Shown here: positions 1-12,512 of the stretch, piece by piece
Numbering within the stretch: the first letter of the stretch is position 1
How the letters are laid out: each line of letters starts with the position of its first letter
Assembly: GCA_025677815.1 (NCBI GenBank)
Contig: JAIXMP010000023.1
Span: 558,001 to 622,000, forward strand
DNA from: Phascolomyces articulosus
Taxonomy: Eukaryota > Mucoromycota > Mucoromycetes > Mucorales > Lichtheimiaceae
Length of the DNA stretch: 64,000 bases
Direction of reading: 5' to 3'
Notes under the pieces: model-generated
Database searches by the model: none
Told to the model about the DNA's origin: nothing
The model's input: the letters and a program-made list of their open reading frames with translations, nothing else
Translations under genes and position numbers: made by a program

Positions 1-187
1 TATTATTTTAGCCACAAACAACAACAACAACAACACACGCATTATAAACATATACACACAATCTCTTACATCTCAATTTTTGATTTTTCTCTTTAAAGTG
101 TTTAGAGTAAACAAATAACAAAGACTTTTTTTCTTTTTGAAATATACAAATAATAATAATAAGCAATATACACATCTATTACTTTTT

Positions 188-1073
188 TTATGCTTCAAAA
201 ATAGCACTCTTGAGAGATTTATAAGCTGATTCTAAATCATCGTTGATAACGATACGATCATAAGCACCTGGGGTATCACCATATTCTAATTCGCGTTGAG
301 AAGCTTCCAAACGTGCAGTAACAGCTTCTTCTGTTTCCGTGCCACGACCACGTAACCGTTGTTCCAAGACTTCAAGAGTAGGTGGTCGTACGAAAATATA
401 ACGAGGATTCAATTGAGTATTCTTGACAGATTTTACACCTTGCATATCAATATCCAACATACACACTTTGCCTGATTCAACCACATCTTCTACTGCCTTG
501 ATTGATGTACCTATTTATTTATTTATTTATATATTATTATATGAATCCAATGAAACACAATTCATTAAACTAAAGTGATACACATCATTTTTCTTGTGCC
601 CATGGGTTTTTTTCTTTTTCTTTTTTTGGTAGTATTTTTTTTTTTTTGATGGAATATAAAGAAAAATGGGTTAAAAAAAAGGTTTCATTCGAGTAAAACT
701 TACCATACATGTTTCCTGAAAACGTGGCACTTTCAATAAACTTGCCAGCAGCCACCTGTTCTTCCATATGTTCTTTTAAAACAAAATGGTAGTCTTTACC
801 ATTCTCTTCTCCAGGACGTGGTTTACGTGTAGTATCTAATATATATAAATAGTGTTTAATTTTTTTGTAAGTATCACCATGGCCATTGCTATTGTTATAC
901 ATAATGATGATGAGGTCCATGACAATTTTTTTTTTAAAAAATGAAATCTTACGGGAAACACTGAAACCAAAAGTGTCTGGGTATTCCGCAAACAAACGCT
1001 TCAATAATGTTGATTTACCAGATCCTGAAGGACCTGAAATGACGAAAATCTTGGCAACGGTTTGCATTGTCAT
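188..1073 (-). CDS. GUK1: Guanylate kinase
   Basis: Phosphorylates GMP/dGMP to GDP/dGDP with ATP in cytosolic purine metabolism. Three exons join in frame (953-1073, 704-835, 188-510) to 191 aa, the usual family length. The P-loop GPSGSGKS lies at residues 14-21. The GMP-binding segment [13 protein letters not shown] is rebuilt exactly across intron 1 and supports that splice. Further family blocks are the GK stretch GKDYHFV and a C-terminal lid region with RLRGRGTE. The start is the first ATG (1071-1073); a second Met two codons on is also possible. Both introns are GT-AG. Seen: frame, motifs and junctions. Family knowledge: the reaction. Very sure of identity. Confidence 0.96.
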
Positions 1074-2844
1074 GTGTGTGTTTATTTGAATCGTCCTTGA
1101 AAGACAAAGGGGGAGAGGAAGACAAATGGGCTAGGAAAAAAAATTCCAAAAAAGAAGGGGTGGCGGCGCTAAGCCTTGAAAGGAACTAAAATACTATTTT
1201 ATTCATGAGATGATCGACCTGTTTGTTGTTTCCGACTTGCCGAACCGACCATACTAAATGTAATCATATTTTTACGTATCATAATTTTGAATCAAAAAAC
1301 CTATCTGATGCGTATAGAAAATATACTGATGTATATGTCAAGCAACTAGTCAACATTTTTTTAAGTTTATTTCCGATAAAAGTGGCTCATCTTATCTATT
1401 GCTTATCTACCAGTGACCCCTATCATTCTACTGGACTACCCTTAAAGAGAGACAACGTCAAATGTGCTTTGAGCTCCTCATTTACAGAAGATTTGCCACA
1501 TATGCATGGTCGATGTTTGTCCTCCAAAGTAGCTTGCCTTCATCCTCGAATTTCGCACCTTCAGCAGGGTCATATTATTAATATTCATTTCCTTCTTGAT
1601 CATCATATACATCGTGATGATAGTCACTTCATATTCCACAAATATAAACAGCAACAATTACAAAATCAAAACGTAAAGTGCATTAATTAAAGTTGCTTTA
1701 GAGTAGGTGAATGGAAAAATGTCTATAGAACAAATAATGGAGTTGAATGGCTAATTGTTTTTTCAGATCTTACTGGTGGTGTGGACTATATTACTTGACT
1801 AATAATATTAAAAATCGTGCATCTATTCGTTTCTAATAATCTCGACAAGCCATGGAAGATTACTCAGGCTTTGAAAGTACACACAAAAAGCTAAAGTTAT
1901 GTTTAATTAATGCAGGAAAAGTTTTACTGTTGACATTCATTAATAGTATTATATATACAGGATTTCCAAGAAAATTGACGTCGCATCGAACAAGCACCAC
2001 ACAACCTTTTCGTTATTGTTATATTGCTGCATACTCTACGGTAAATAAAGAAGTGTGATATAGTTAGTTTATATCACTCTACTTTTTTTTTTGTTTACTT
2101 GTACATTTCTTTACTTAAAAAATATATATAGCAGACGTTTATCATACCTCCTTTTTCTTCTTGAGCTCTTCTGAATTTTTTTTTCCTTGTCAGATAACAT
2201 TGGTAGTATATTACACCATATAAACCTTTCTTTATATTCCTTTAACCAATCCTTTGCTTGTTGTTGATGTCAGTCATGGGTTTTATAGTGTTGCAAGAAA
2301 AAAGCTTTTGGGGCCTGTCTAATTACGCACATACTATTAATAACATATTGGCAGCTTGTCAAAAATATTCCGTTAGATGATGAGATATTTCCATAATAGT
2401 ATACTACAATGTAAATAAAAGTTATTCTTCTCATCCTTGAAAGCTGAGCTAAATAGCCATTTATCTTTATGTAGGAAATCTAACATTCTTTTACAGCTTA
2501 TTACCAGAATTTTTGTTTTTTATTGTGGGAAAATGTTTCTTAAAACAATAATAATATCTGAATAAAATCATACTACATATCTTCATAAACGACAGGATCC
2601 ATTCGTAGGAATATCAACTTTCCATATACTACTAAAATCAGTCAGGAGCCTAGTAAAAGTAAATGAAAACAAATTAAGCAGAAACACCACTGGCAAACGC
2701 ACCACCCAGAACATTTCAATAAAATATAAAAACCAGTGATATAGCCCAGACAAGTCTCGGTACTTGAAATGGACGCATCCCATAGTACAAATAGGCTAGA
2801 GGCAAACAAAATAGAGGGACCTGTACATTATTATTATTATAGAA
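1074..2844. other. Gene-poor spacer with possible coding relic near 1485-1680 (-)
   Basis: Upstream flank shared by GUK1 (-) and the BolA gene (+). No intact gene is supported. On the minus strand at about 1485-1680 one frame reads as acidic, protein-like sequence (EGAKFEDEGKLLWRTNID) interrupted upstream by tandem in-frame TAA codons. This looks like the end of a decayed gene. I could not extend it or name a family. Confidence 0.3.
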
Positions 2845-3482
2845 ATGCTTCGTAACGTCATTTCAAAAACATTGCCCATTCAACAAACCATTGGACGACG
2901 CGGATATGCTTCCTCTCCATTCTTAAAAGATTTCATTACTTCTGAAGAAAAGGGTCCTGTTGAAACTTCTATGGAGGCCAAGGTTTATATCATTAAAAAC
3001 GATCTTAGTAATAAAACATAGGTACAACAAAAAAAAAAGAACTAACAAATAATATTTGGTGCTTAGTTAATTGAAGAATTTGATCCTTCGACACTTCATA
3101 TTGTTAATGAATCGCACATGCACTCACACCATGCCGCTATGAAAGGCAATACCAACAAGGAAACTCATTTTCGGTATATATAAACAATAGTGGAATATTA
3201 TTGATAAAGGGGGAACGTACGTTTACTGACAATAACGACATTTTCATTTATTATAATTACAGGATAACACTTGTTTCTGAAAAGTTTGATGGAAAGGTAA
3301 AAAAGAGTTTTGAATAGTTACAATAGGAATAAAAAGGTATCCTAACAATAGTTCGTTTTTTATAGTCTTTGATGCAACGCCATCGTGCCATTTATAAGAT
3401 TTTACAACAAGAAATCGATGAAGGTGTTCATGCCCTTACACTTCGAACTAAAACACAAGCAGAAATCGAAAAGAAAGTTTAA
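2845..3482 (+). CDS. BOL1: BolA-like protein, probably mitochondrial
   Basis: Small BolA-fold protein. BolA proteins work with monothiol glutaredoxins in Fe-S cluster trafficking. Four exons (2845-2982, 3067-3173, 3263-3296, 3366-3482) give 131 aa. Residues 1-25 are basic and Ser/Thr-rich without acidic residues, as in a matrix-targeting presequence. The BolA core shows LHIVNESHMHSHH followed by FRITLVSEKFDGKSLMQRHR, which fits BolA1/UVI31 proteins. The conserved RHRAIY helix sits in exon 4. Exon 3 is only 34 nt, yet it joins in frame and completes the conserved VSxxFxGK strand. Its stop lies 48 bp from the stop of the convergent lipase gene. Mitochondrial location is inferred from the N-terminus. 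BOL1 rather than BOL3 is a best guess. Confidence 0.9.
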
Positions 3483-3530
3483 GGAAGAAATGAATGCACT
3501 GTAAAATATATAATAAAAAAAACATATTAT

Positions 3531-5486
3531 TTATTCTAATAATAATGAATCAACAAAATGACGAATAGCTGCTTTTCCACCTGTATTAGTAAATCGTTTG
3601 GCTCGACATACAATCGATGCGTGTGCATTAAACGTATCAATATAAACCATCACACGTTCCCATTCCAATTGTTGCATATTCCTTTCAATTTCAAACTGTT
3701 CATTGATGAGTTGCATCGCGGAGTAGGTTTGTCGTATGGTTTTGGAGGGCTCAATGTTGTACAATGACCTTCGATCTTTGGTTTTGGTGTGCTGAGTGGT
3801 TTGCGGAGACCGGTCAATATTTGTTTCATTGGGTATCGTATCCATAGCATCAAGTGTATCCATTAATACTGGATCTTCTTTATGATGGTGATGGTGATGA
3901 TGATGGTGTAAAAGGGTATTATCATCGTCACTCGTAGTACTACCACCGCTGTTACTGCGTTTGATACGTGTATTTTCATCATGCGATGGATGATCTTCTA
4001 CTGTTTCTTTCTCATCGTTAGCACTGGTTGACCCTTCTACGTTCGCTAATAATAATGGTGATGATGCCAATATTCTTGATACTCTATAACGTGATACCAG
4101 CCCTTGTGTACCAATATATGTAAATGCCAATGTACCCAAGATAGGAAATAGAATAGGACTAAATACTAAAATTGCAAATTTGATCGCTACTGCTGTTTGA
4201 TTTCTTCGTTCCTTTTCTCGTTCTTGTTTGTTTTTATCATCATGCTGTCGTACATCAAATGCTGTTACAACAGAAGGGTATTCTGTATCTAATGATCTAA
4301 AATAATAAAGTATATACAATGATAATTAACATTCCCTCATCTTCTTATCAATACCATCATCATTTTTTAAACCGAAAGAGATACACTCTACGTACAATTC
4401 TACGTTTTTCATTTTTTCGAAATAATTATAAGGTTCTATAGCAGCTGTCCAATATGGAACGGTTCGATCATTGGTAACATTGGCGTAAATCCTTCGTGTT
4501 TTGAACTTTGCCAAATATTGATGAAAAGGGCGTTTTGGATCTGCCATGATACTAAGCAATGGTCTATTGGTATTTTCGAATTTATCCAGTAATTGTAATT
4601 GTTCGCCTGTTCTTGATAACATATGGCCAGTAACAAAATTGTATACTTTGGCAAATTTGGATTTTGTTTCTCGTCTTACACCTAAATGAGGCGTCGCAAA
4701 TGTGACAAAAAGCTTTTTTTTTCAATGGTAGATGATTAGATTTTTTTCAGTAAAAAAGAATAAAGTCTATGCAAGATTGAAGCCTTCTCCCTTTTTTTTT
4801 TCTAAATCGATTAAAAAAACAGATGACAATTCTATTTCCAAATGTTTACTTACAAAAGGTTCAATGGAATCAAAAAACCCATTTTTACCCAAGATGCCAA
4901 CAGCATAACGAGCCATTAAACCACCTAGTGAGTATCCAATCAATATTAACTTGGTCACCTTTTTGTTTTCTTCATCTGCCAGGTATTTCACATGATCTTG
5001 GATCTTTTTTTAAAAAAAATTATCGTAATTAAGCAACTTATTTTTCTTTCTTTTCATATACTTTTTTTTGTAAAAATAAATTTCTTACATTATCTGCGAG
5101 TCGATTACCACAAATATCCACCTATGAAAAATAAAGCTATTCTTTGTGAGTTGAAATAGATAGATTTATCCTATTGGAACATCGTCACACAGTGTATAGA
5201 GACAACACCTTACCCCGTCATATGTATATTTGTCTTCATTACATTCAACATTGAGCTAAGTATAGAAAGAGGAGCAAATAATATAAATAAGAGATCAAAT
5301 TCGTTGCTTATGGTTTTAATTGTCATGACAATCTCTCTATCGTCATTAATAAAAAAAATGGTTATTTACCACAACAATTGTTTTTGAATCCAAATTTTCT
5401 ACAATCTGTTGTTCAATGAATTCCATATGACTTGCAGTTCCCCACAAACCATGTTGTAAAACGATCAGGGTTGTTTCGTTTACCAT
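3531..5486 (-). CDS. ROG1-type (DUF676) serine lipase/esterase with membrane anchor
   Basis: Alpha/beta-hydrolase of the DUF676 family (yeast Rog1/YOR059C relatives), likely acting on acylglycerols or phospholipids at a membrane. Six exons (5370-5486, 5214-5255, 5089-5121, 4854-5003, 4387-4712, 3531-4296) give 477 aa. The N-terminus TLIVLQHGLWG carries the HG oxyanion motif. The nucleophile elbow GYSLGG places Ser at about residue 89, and FVTFATPHLG follows. A hydrophobic segment near residues 258-285 could anchor the protein. Downstream comes a disordered region with a nine-His run. The donor of the last intron is the least certain: GTGTAT at 4386 was chosen because it alone gave the needed phase. 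Substrate is inferred. Confidence 0.87.
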
Positions 5487-8160
5487 TAGAATAAGTTTAT
5501 ATTATATATTTATATAAAAAAGCAGAAAAAAAGATTATCTTGAATAAAGAAAGCCTCGTTTTGTACTTTATACTTGTTTCAATGCAAGGCGGCTAAATTC
5601 GGCCCGTGTAAGAATTACGGCGACGTTACCGATCATTTATGTCACATTTTAGGCAATATAATGAAAAATTGCTGTTTTAGTGTTTTAATTTGATGTCTTC
5701 TTTAAAGACAATGTCAGGAAGTAAAGTGCTTGGCATTTAAATATCGGCTCGAATAACATCCCTTTGGACTTATTGCCCAATATGTACTATGTTAAATTTA
5801 GTTGGGAACTAAAAATGAGGTACAACTTCTTTTTTTGCTTCGTTGTTGTTACGAGATCATTCAATAGAAATAAAATACGCTTCTCTATTTTATGATAATC
5901 CCTTTTTTTGTTTTCCTTCATTGATGACAGAACAACCAGCTTCTAAATAATGTCGTAAATATAATTAAATGTTCATCTAATTTTGAAGTCAATTTTTTAT
6001 TAACCATGAATATGATAAATTCGATAAAGAAGGTTTACTATGATATACAATATAGCTTTCGGTGTGCTATGTCATCTCTAGTTCTAGATCAACCATCATA
6101 CGCACAACAACACCATCAAACATCATCGTCCCTGGAACTGTATATAGTCAGTGTAAATGGAGAAATAAAGTTAAATTGTGTTGAGTTATAAATACCATAT
6201 TTGGATATTTTTATGCGTCATCACTGAATAAAATTAGCAAAGATAAAATAAGGACAATGAAATTTATTTTTAAAGTTAGTAAAGAGAAGGAACTAAAAGA
6301 TTTAGTTTTTCAAATAATTGGACAAACATCATCATCGTCTTTCAAATAAATGTTGTACATATGCCTTTTCAACCTTTTGTATTATCGATTTACCTCTTCC
6401 TTCCTCTCCATAGTTTCTCTATCCACAATTATCCTTCTACTTTTACTTTGCTCTTGCTGACCTTCTTCTCCATCAGTCTTCTTCTCTTTTGTCACTATAA
6501 GTTATCATATGCTCTTTATCTTCATATACCATCCATTACAGTCACCTTTAAAAATACTTTTTAACATTTACTATCTTGATAGATGACGATGTAGGTATTT
6601 ATTGAATCCAAACTCTTGAATTGAACCATATTATTGACCTACATGATACAAAACTGAGTAGTCATCTTGTGGATCTCACATCTCTACATCTATCCAGTTT
6701 GAATAAAACATTCTCAGTGGCACTGCATAACGATCTTTCGTCGTTTCGTTAGTGATACTGAGCAGAAATTATATTAGAAGCAAAACTTTGGAAAATCCTT
6801 TACATAGATTAACAATATTATGCATGCCTCAATATGCATTCACGACAAGTCATAAAACTTCATCAACATCAGAAAAGACATGTGTTTCAATGGCCAATAT
6901 TATCATTTTTTTATAATCACTACAGGTATAAATTCTGCTTACATAACAAGCATGGATCTTATTATTAATTGGGTAAAATGAGATATTTATGTAGATAGAT
7001 GACACTTGTATAGATGATAAGCCATTGTTAAATCTTCATCCATGCACGTTTTTTTTTTTGTAAAAAGAGAGATACAATTTTCATTGGACCTGGATCGGGC
7101 CAATAGAATACTGATTTTCTTGAGCACCACCATTCTTGGCCATGTTGATGCTACGTAGCTGATGGAGAGTTCGCTGCGTGACCAAATTTTCATGAAAAGG
7201 TAAAGTTGCTATCCATTGGCAAAGCTTACTTTAACAACGTAATTAAAGCGGCAAAGAAAGAACAATCGGATGAAAATTGTAGTACTATATACATATCCAA
7301 CGTAAGCGATGAGGATTTGCGATTTGAGCCGTGTGTCGTAACAGTTAAGTTGTTGTTACTCGTACATCATCTCTATAGTAAATTAATTAAAAAAAACATT
7401 GGTCTTTAAGTTCTAGACTACATCAGCAATGATAAGCTCCCAAAAAATTCTGTACCTGTTTCAGATGATAACGGTACTTTTTTTTTTTGGTTTGAGAAAA
7501 TTTTGATCAATCCATACACGCATAGCTGTATGCAGTATTTAAGTAAAACGACTCAATGCTTCTTCTATAAATGCATATATATCTCTTCGGTAACTATAGT
7601 ATATGGATAAGTGCATGTTTCATACTATTGACACCACACTTCATTTATATACACATAGGTTTGAATCTTACCAAATAATATATGTATAAATATCATATAC
7701 AGATAAATTAAGGAATGAAGAGCCATATATTTTAGATCATATTTTTCTCTTTCAGGAGATTTTTTAAATATATAAAGTCATTTGGTTATCGTTTTCATTT
7801 GTGAGGAAGAAGAGAGTTAATACGTCATTTACGTATTGAACTCTGAAAATAATAATAATAATAATAAACTATAACAACACCTTTATTCTAGTGGTAATAC
7901 AGGGATCTCATTAACGATCAGGCGTTATTCTGTATTCAATAGCTTTAGTGCGGAATATTATATGATGATAGCTAAATGCACTTTATGACAGGGCAAAGCT
8001 GGTTACATAATTATCCATTCTCTGGTCAATAGATAAAATGCATTCTTGATTGTAACTTTATTTTCCATTTCAATATATTAAATATAAATAACGTCTGTAT
8101 GATACAATAAAACTGCTTTTCTTCCTCCAACAAGAATCTATTTCTTTTTCATAATATCCA
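5487..8160. other. Gene-poor spacer, 2.7 kb
   Basis: No intact gene supported. Around 7085-7400 both strands contain short stretches with coding-like codon use. On minus, one frame ends in the segment INMAKNGGAQENQYSIGPIQ just before a TGA near 7088. On plus, another open stretch covers 7206-7409. No start or complete splice chain was found, so this is recorded as possible relic sequence only. The rest is AT-rich. Confidence 0.3.
8080..8092 (+). promoter_or_regulatory. TATA-like element upstream of the secreted-protein gene
   Basis: The sequence ATTAAATATAAATA lies about 70 bp before the ATG at 8161, followed by a pyrimidine-rich leader (TTTTCTTCCTCC) typical of a transcribed 5' end. Placement fits a TATA box. 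Function is inferred. Confidence 0.4.
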
Positions 8161-8457
8161 ATGGTTACGTTCCATTCTACTATTTGCAATCTTGCAGTTG
8201 TTGCTGTTGGCCTTTTAATGATCTCCGGATTTAGCACTGTTCTAGCTCAAGGTGAACGGTCACCACCATCATCATTAGAATGCCCAGTTCCATGGGAGAC
8301 AACCTTTTGCTGTGCCTATGTTATGGACAGGGTTCCTAAAGGCGACGTAATCATAGACGTACCCAATATTGACGAGTGCACTTACTATGGTCCTCCTTCT
8401 AGGGAAAAGCTTACTGAAAAAATGTTCCAAAAGTGCTGTGAAGACCATTCTGGATAA
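8161..8457 (+). CDS. Small secreted cysteine-rich protein
   Basis: Uncharacterised 98-aa single-exon protein. Residues 1-29 form a clear secretion signal: a hydrophobic core (VVAVGLLMI) followed by VLA, with predicted cleavage after Ala29, leaving about 69 aa. The mature part has six cysteines at 41, 50, 51, 73, 92 and 93 (pattern C-CC-C-CC), enough for three disulfides. The doublets recall hydrophobins, but the total of six and the short loops do not match their eight-Cys pattern. The chain is otherwise rich in Pro and charged residues. A TATA-like box and pyrimidine-rich leader precede it. Extracellular or cell-wall location is inferred. I do not recognise the family. Confidence 0.75.
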   Translation: MVTFHSTICNLAVVAVGLLMISGFSTVLAQGERSPPSSLECPVPWETTFCCAYVMDRVPKGDVIIDVPNIDECTYYGPPSREKLTEKMFQKCCEDHSG

Positions 8458-8673
8458 TTCCCCTTTCAATAGCTCATATTGAGATTTAATATGAATAGCA
8501 TCTTCAATTCACAGTTGGTTCTCCCATGACACTCTATTCTATCATATGTGATGGTCTATAGAAAAAAACAAACATCATCTCCTCCCCTCGAACTATTTGA
8601 ATTAAAGAAAAAAATAAAATAAAAATATACAAAAAAAATGAAACCCTGTATTTATTTGGGTAGAATATCACTT

Positions 8674-11352
8674 CTAATCAACCTTAATGCTATTAAAGAT
8701 CTTGCGTAAAAAGAATAGACATGCCAAGTAACCGACAGAACCTATTACAGGAATAATAAAAATTGTTAATATTCATTTTAATAGCTAACTTTTTTTTTGA
8801 AAAGAGAAAAAAAACTTACCAGTCAAGACAGACAATAACATGGAGATAATAGCAGAATAACCAAAGTAAAGTACAGTGCTTGTGAAGCTATTGATATCGA
8901 GCTTAGTAAGGTAATACAAGATGGAATACAAGAAGACATAACCACCACAGGCACCAGCAGTCAAGAACGAACGCCAAGACCAATGATAATCTTCATTGCA
9001 GAGATGGAAGTAACACATGAGGATAGTGACTTGGGAACAAGTCAAAAGCAAGACACCAAAGACAAGGAAAAGGAAACCGATACCATAATAGATTCTATGG
9101 AACCAAATACTGTTCATGATAAAATAAAGTTCAATGAAAATAGCACCAAAAGGCAAAATACCACCCATAAAGATGGACGGAATAGGGCGAAGATAGAAAG
9201 GTTGATCAGGAATTTGACGAGGAATTTGGTTTGTACGGACAGGTTGTTCAATTCTTGGCTTACGGAAACCAAAGTATGAACCAGCGACACTCAATGGGAA
9301 AGAAATGATGGCATATAAACCAAGAACGGCAATCATGGTACCGAATGGAACGGCTCCTGATGAATCCGATGCAATCAAGAAAAAGTTGAGTGAGAATAAA
9401 CAACCAAGGATCAACCTGTATATAATAAAATTATGAATATAAATAACTTTGCTCTTGTCCTCCTTCCGTTCCAACTCAAATTGCGTTTCTAAAAAAAAAC
9501 TAACCCAGGGAAGAAAACTGCTGTCAAAGCAACATTGGCCTTCCACGCTTCACCACCATTCATCTTATATGTACGAGCTGACACGAAACCGGCGATACAA
9601 CCAAATACCATAAAGAAGATGACCATGACAGTGGCAAGAGAACCACGGTTGGAAGGTGAAAGGAAACCAAGAACAGCAAAAACTAATCATAATATATTCA
9701 AATCACGTAATAACAATTTCATATTAAATATAATTCATCTAAATTTTCTCGCACCCTCCGCTTAAAAAAATGACCCTTGTTTTTGCTTTAATATATTCTT
9801 ACCTAAAGTCAATGCTGTCATGGCAATTAATTGAGTACCACTACCAACAAGGACTGACAACATCATCAATTGAGTAGGTGGACGGAAGACGTCGCCATGA
9901 ACCAATTTCCATCCATAATCTTCTTGGACATCCTCCTATAATTATATATATATATATATAGAAATAATAAGTTCCTCACTCATTTTACACTACCACTCTA
10001 TATCAACTATTATTATTAACTAACAAACCTGAGCTTCAACTGAGTTGTATCGAGAAATATCCTTATGTAATGCACGAAGCAAGATCATACCAACCATACC
10101 GGTCAAGAACAAGACAATCACGATGGAGTTGACAAGAGAGAACCAATGGATGGAAGGATCAAGAATATGTAAATAATTATCCCATCGAGTGGCCCAAGCA
10201 GTAGTAGATTTCTATATACAATTTACATTATCCCCCCCAAATATGTTAGTTTTCAACTAAACTTTATAAGTTCACGTTGAGAATTCTTTTTTTTTCCCAA
10301 TTGGGTTCCTTCATCTCATTTGTCCTTTGGACACCATAAATATAGATACGTACCATCCAATTAACGCTATAAGTGTAAATAACCTTGGATTTTCCATCTT
10401 CCTTTAAATGGAATGCCAAATCTTTCTTATCACAAATAGGGCTACCATCCTTATCCAACTTTCTATCCTTACTTGTTGGGTTGACGACAACACCGACGAC
10501 ACGTCGAACACCACCGGGACGATCATGGTAATAAATATTAATATCATAATGATTGTTGAGTAATGATTCCTTATCGTTGTTAAGATAACCGAGGCTGAAA
10601 CCAATGTTGTAGTATTTTTCACCCGTATGCTCATCTGTGTTTTCACGAGCAGCAGGTAAGCCGTCGATGACCCAGTTGATTCCATAGTCATCAGCAATTA
10701 ATTGATTGATGAATTTAGCATCGTCTGTAGGAATGGCTTCTGTATGACATAATAACTTGCAACTCTCATCGCGTGCCATACGAAGCTATTTTTTTTATAA
10801 TAAAATGGTTTTCCCGATTTTTTTTAGTACATATATCTACACTGTGTTAAAACCCCAAGTCCCTCCTCTCTCTTTGTCCCTTGCTCTTTTTTTTTCCAAA
10901 GCTTAGTCAAGTTGTCGCGTACCTCGAAAGGAGAAGTGAAAATACGATCACCAAAAAGAATACTGCCCAAGCTTTCGGATTGCTTTTGCGGACCTCCTTC
11001 CGGTTGACAAAAGTGAAGTTTATCATAATAATAATCGTATGAAATGACGGATTTAACTTGTTGGTTGGACATAGGTGTTAAAGAATTCACTAATAATTTT
11101 ACTTCATCTATATTTTTTTTTTCGTATAATTATTTTTCTCTTATTAGCAAAAAACCCGATAGAACATGGAGCATCGTTATAGATAACTGTATCCTAATTT
11201 ATTCATGATGTAAATATGAATTCTTTTTTTTTTAACGAACCATCTATCATATAATCAATGGGTGCGACACCTGGGAGATAAAATGCTACACTCATATTGA
11301 CCCATAGTGCCACAAGGGTTATTATTGCCCCGACTCTCGACGTGGCGAGCAT
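8674..11352 (-). CDS. EMP70: Nonaspanin / EMP70 (TM9SF) family protein
   Basis: Endosome/Golgi nine-pass membrane protein of the TM9 superfamily, linked in yeast to endosomal sorting and adhesion. Eight exons (11241-11352, 10923-11107, 10354-10785, 10029-10211, 9803-9935, 9505-9682, 8820-9415, 8674-8741) join in frame to 628 aa, the normal length. The N-terminal signal sequence runs into AFYLPGVAP, the hallmark after signal cleavage. A luminal domain follows, with [13 protein letters not shown] and a DESCKLLC block. Then come [19 protein letters not shown] and nine hydrophobic helices. The chain ends in KVD, the family KxD/E Golgi-retention (COPI-binding) signal. The donor of intron 1 (GTTCGT) is unusual, but the junction preserves family spacing exactly. 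Confidence 0.94.
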
Positions 11353-12512
11353 GATGATGAAATGGAATAAAAGAACAGGGGATGAGAAGAGAGAAAGAGA
11401 GAAAGGTGTGTATGTAAAGCCAAAAGTAAAAGCGCGTTAGTAGGCAATTTGCTTTGTACACGGATTAGGTCTCCGCAATTGAAGTGAATTGTTGAACTTT
11501 GCTTTTTGTGGCGTAGATCCTCCACTAGTTTTTAGCTAACGGGTAAATGGCATCCCATACAACCCAACAGTATAGTTTGCTGAGGCCACCGACTTTCTTG
11601 GCTTTAAAAGAAAATAACCTAAACAGCAATCGTCCATATAAAAAAAAGTTTGGGCTTTGCGTTTATATAAACTTCTTTGTGTATTATGGGAAAAGAAGAT
11701 TATTTATAACAATAGTTACTGGTACTAAAGATAGATTTTTTTTATTATATTTTTAAACCTAGTCATGAGAAATTAGGTCCAGGCATTATCTACCACTTCT
11801 AGCAGTGAATTAATTAGGTAGCCGGAAAAGCTTTATCTGTTGTTTGTTATCCCGTCATAATTTTATAATGCATTTTTTGTTTGTTTGTTGTTGTTTATAT
11901 ATAAGGTAGGTAACACTCCCCAACTTTTTTTTTAATCCTGCATAGTGAATAGGATGATTGTTATGTTAGCAACTTAAACAGATACTAATCTTACCCTCCT
12001 TTCACCCATTAAAAACTTTCTTAATTTTCTTTATAAATTGATCAAATAAAATAGATAATTTATATTAGATTCTTTAGAAGATATGGTAATAATATAATAT
12101 ATTTATATAGTAAGATAGTATATAGTAATAATAATATATATAAAGTAATTGTAACATGACGTACAGCAAATTGAGGAATATATAACAAGAAAAATGTGAA
12201 TGGGATGAGTATATAACAACACTCCCAATAACAATAATGAATAATAATAATAAAAAAATCAATATATGCAAAAACAATAGGTTTGTTTCTTCTCCCTTTC
12301 TTTCTAATGTTATGTGTATGTGTGTGAATGATAAGAATATAAAATAATAAAAACTTATCCTCTCTCTTTTTTTTTTTTACGTATCTCCCTTTTCATCCTC
12401 CCAAAAATAACGGTGTAGGTAGATGTATATGAATATAATAAATAGAAATGTAATAAAAAAAAATAACAATAATGAGTAATCTTCATACCCTTCCATCCTT
12501 ACATACATTTTA
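11353..12512. other. Intergenic region between EMP70 and the glycosyltransferase
   Basis: Holds the EMP70 promoter side and the 3' flank of the glycosyltransferase. It is AT-rich, with runs of TATAT and AATAAT between 12060 and 12260. No gene is supported. Confidence 0.5.

Noticed and set aside
1223..1690. 155-codon open frame on plus
   Set aside because: It begins with TTG, has no domain or start context, and overlaps a minus-strand relic whose complement could create it.
3880..3912. Nine-histidine run in the lipase as a metal-binding site
   Set aside because: It lies in a disordered low-complexity tail and stems from an ATG/GTG-type triplet run; no functional claim is justified.
8983..9765. 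Plus-strand open frames antisense to the nonaspanin gene
   Set aside because: They are complements of well-conserved EMP70 exons and show no domain of their own.
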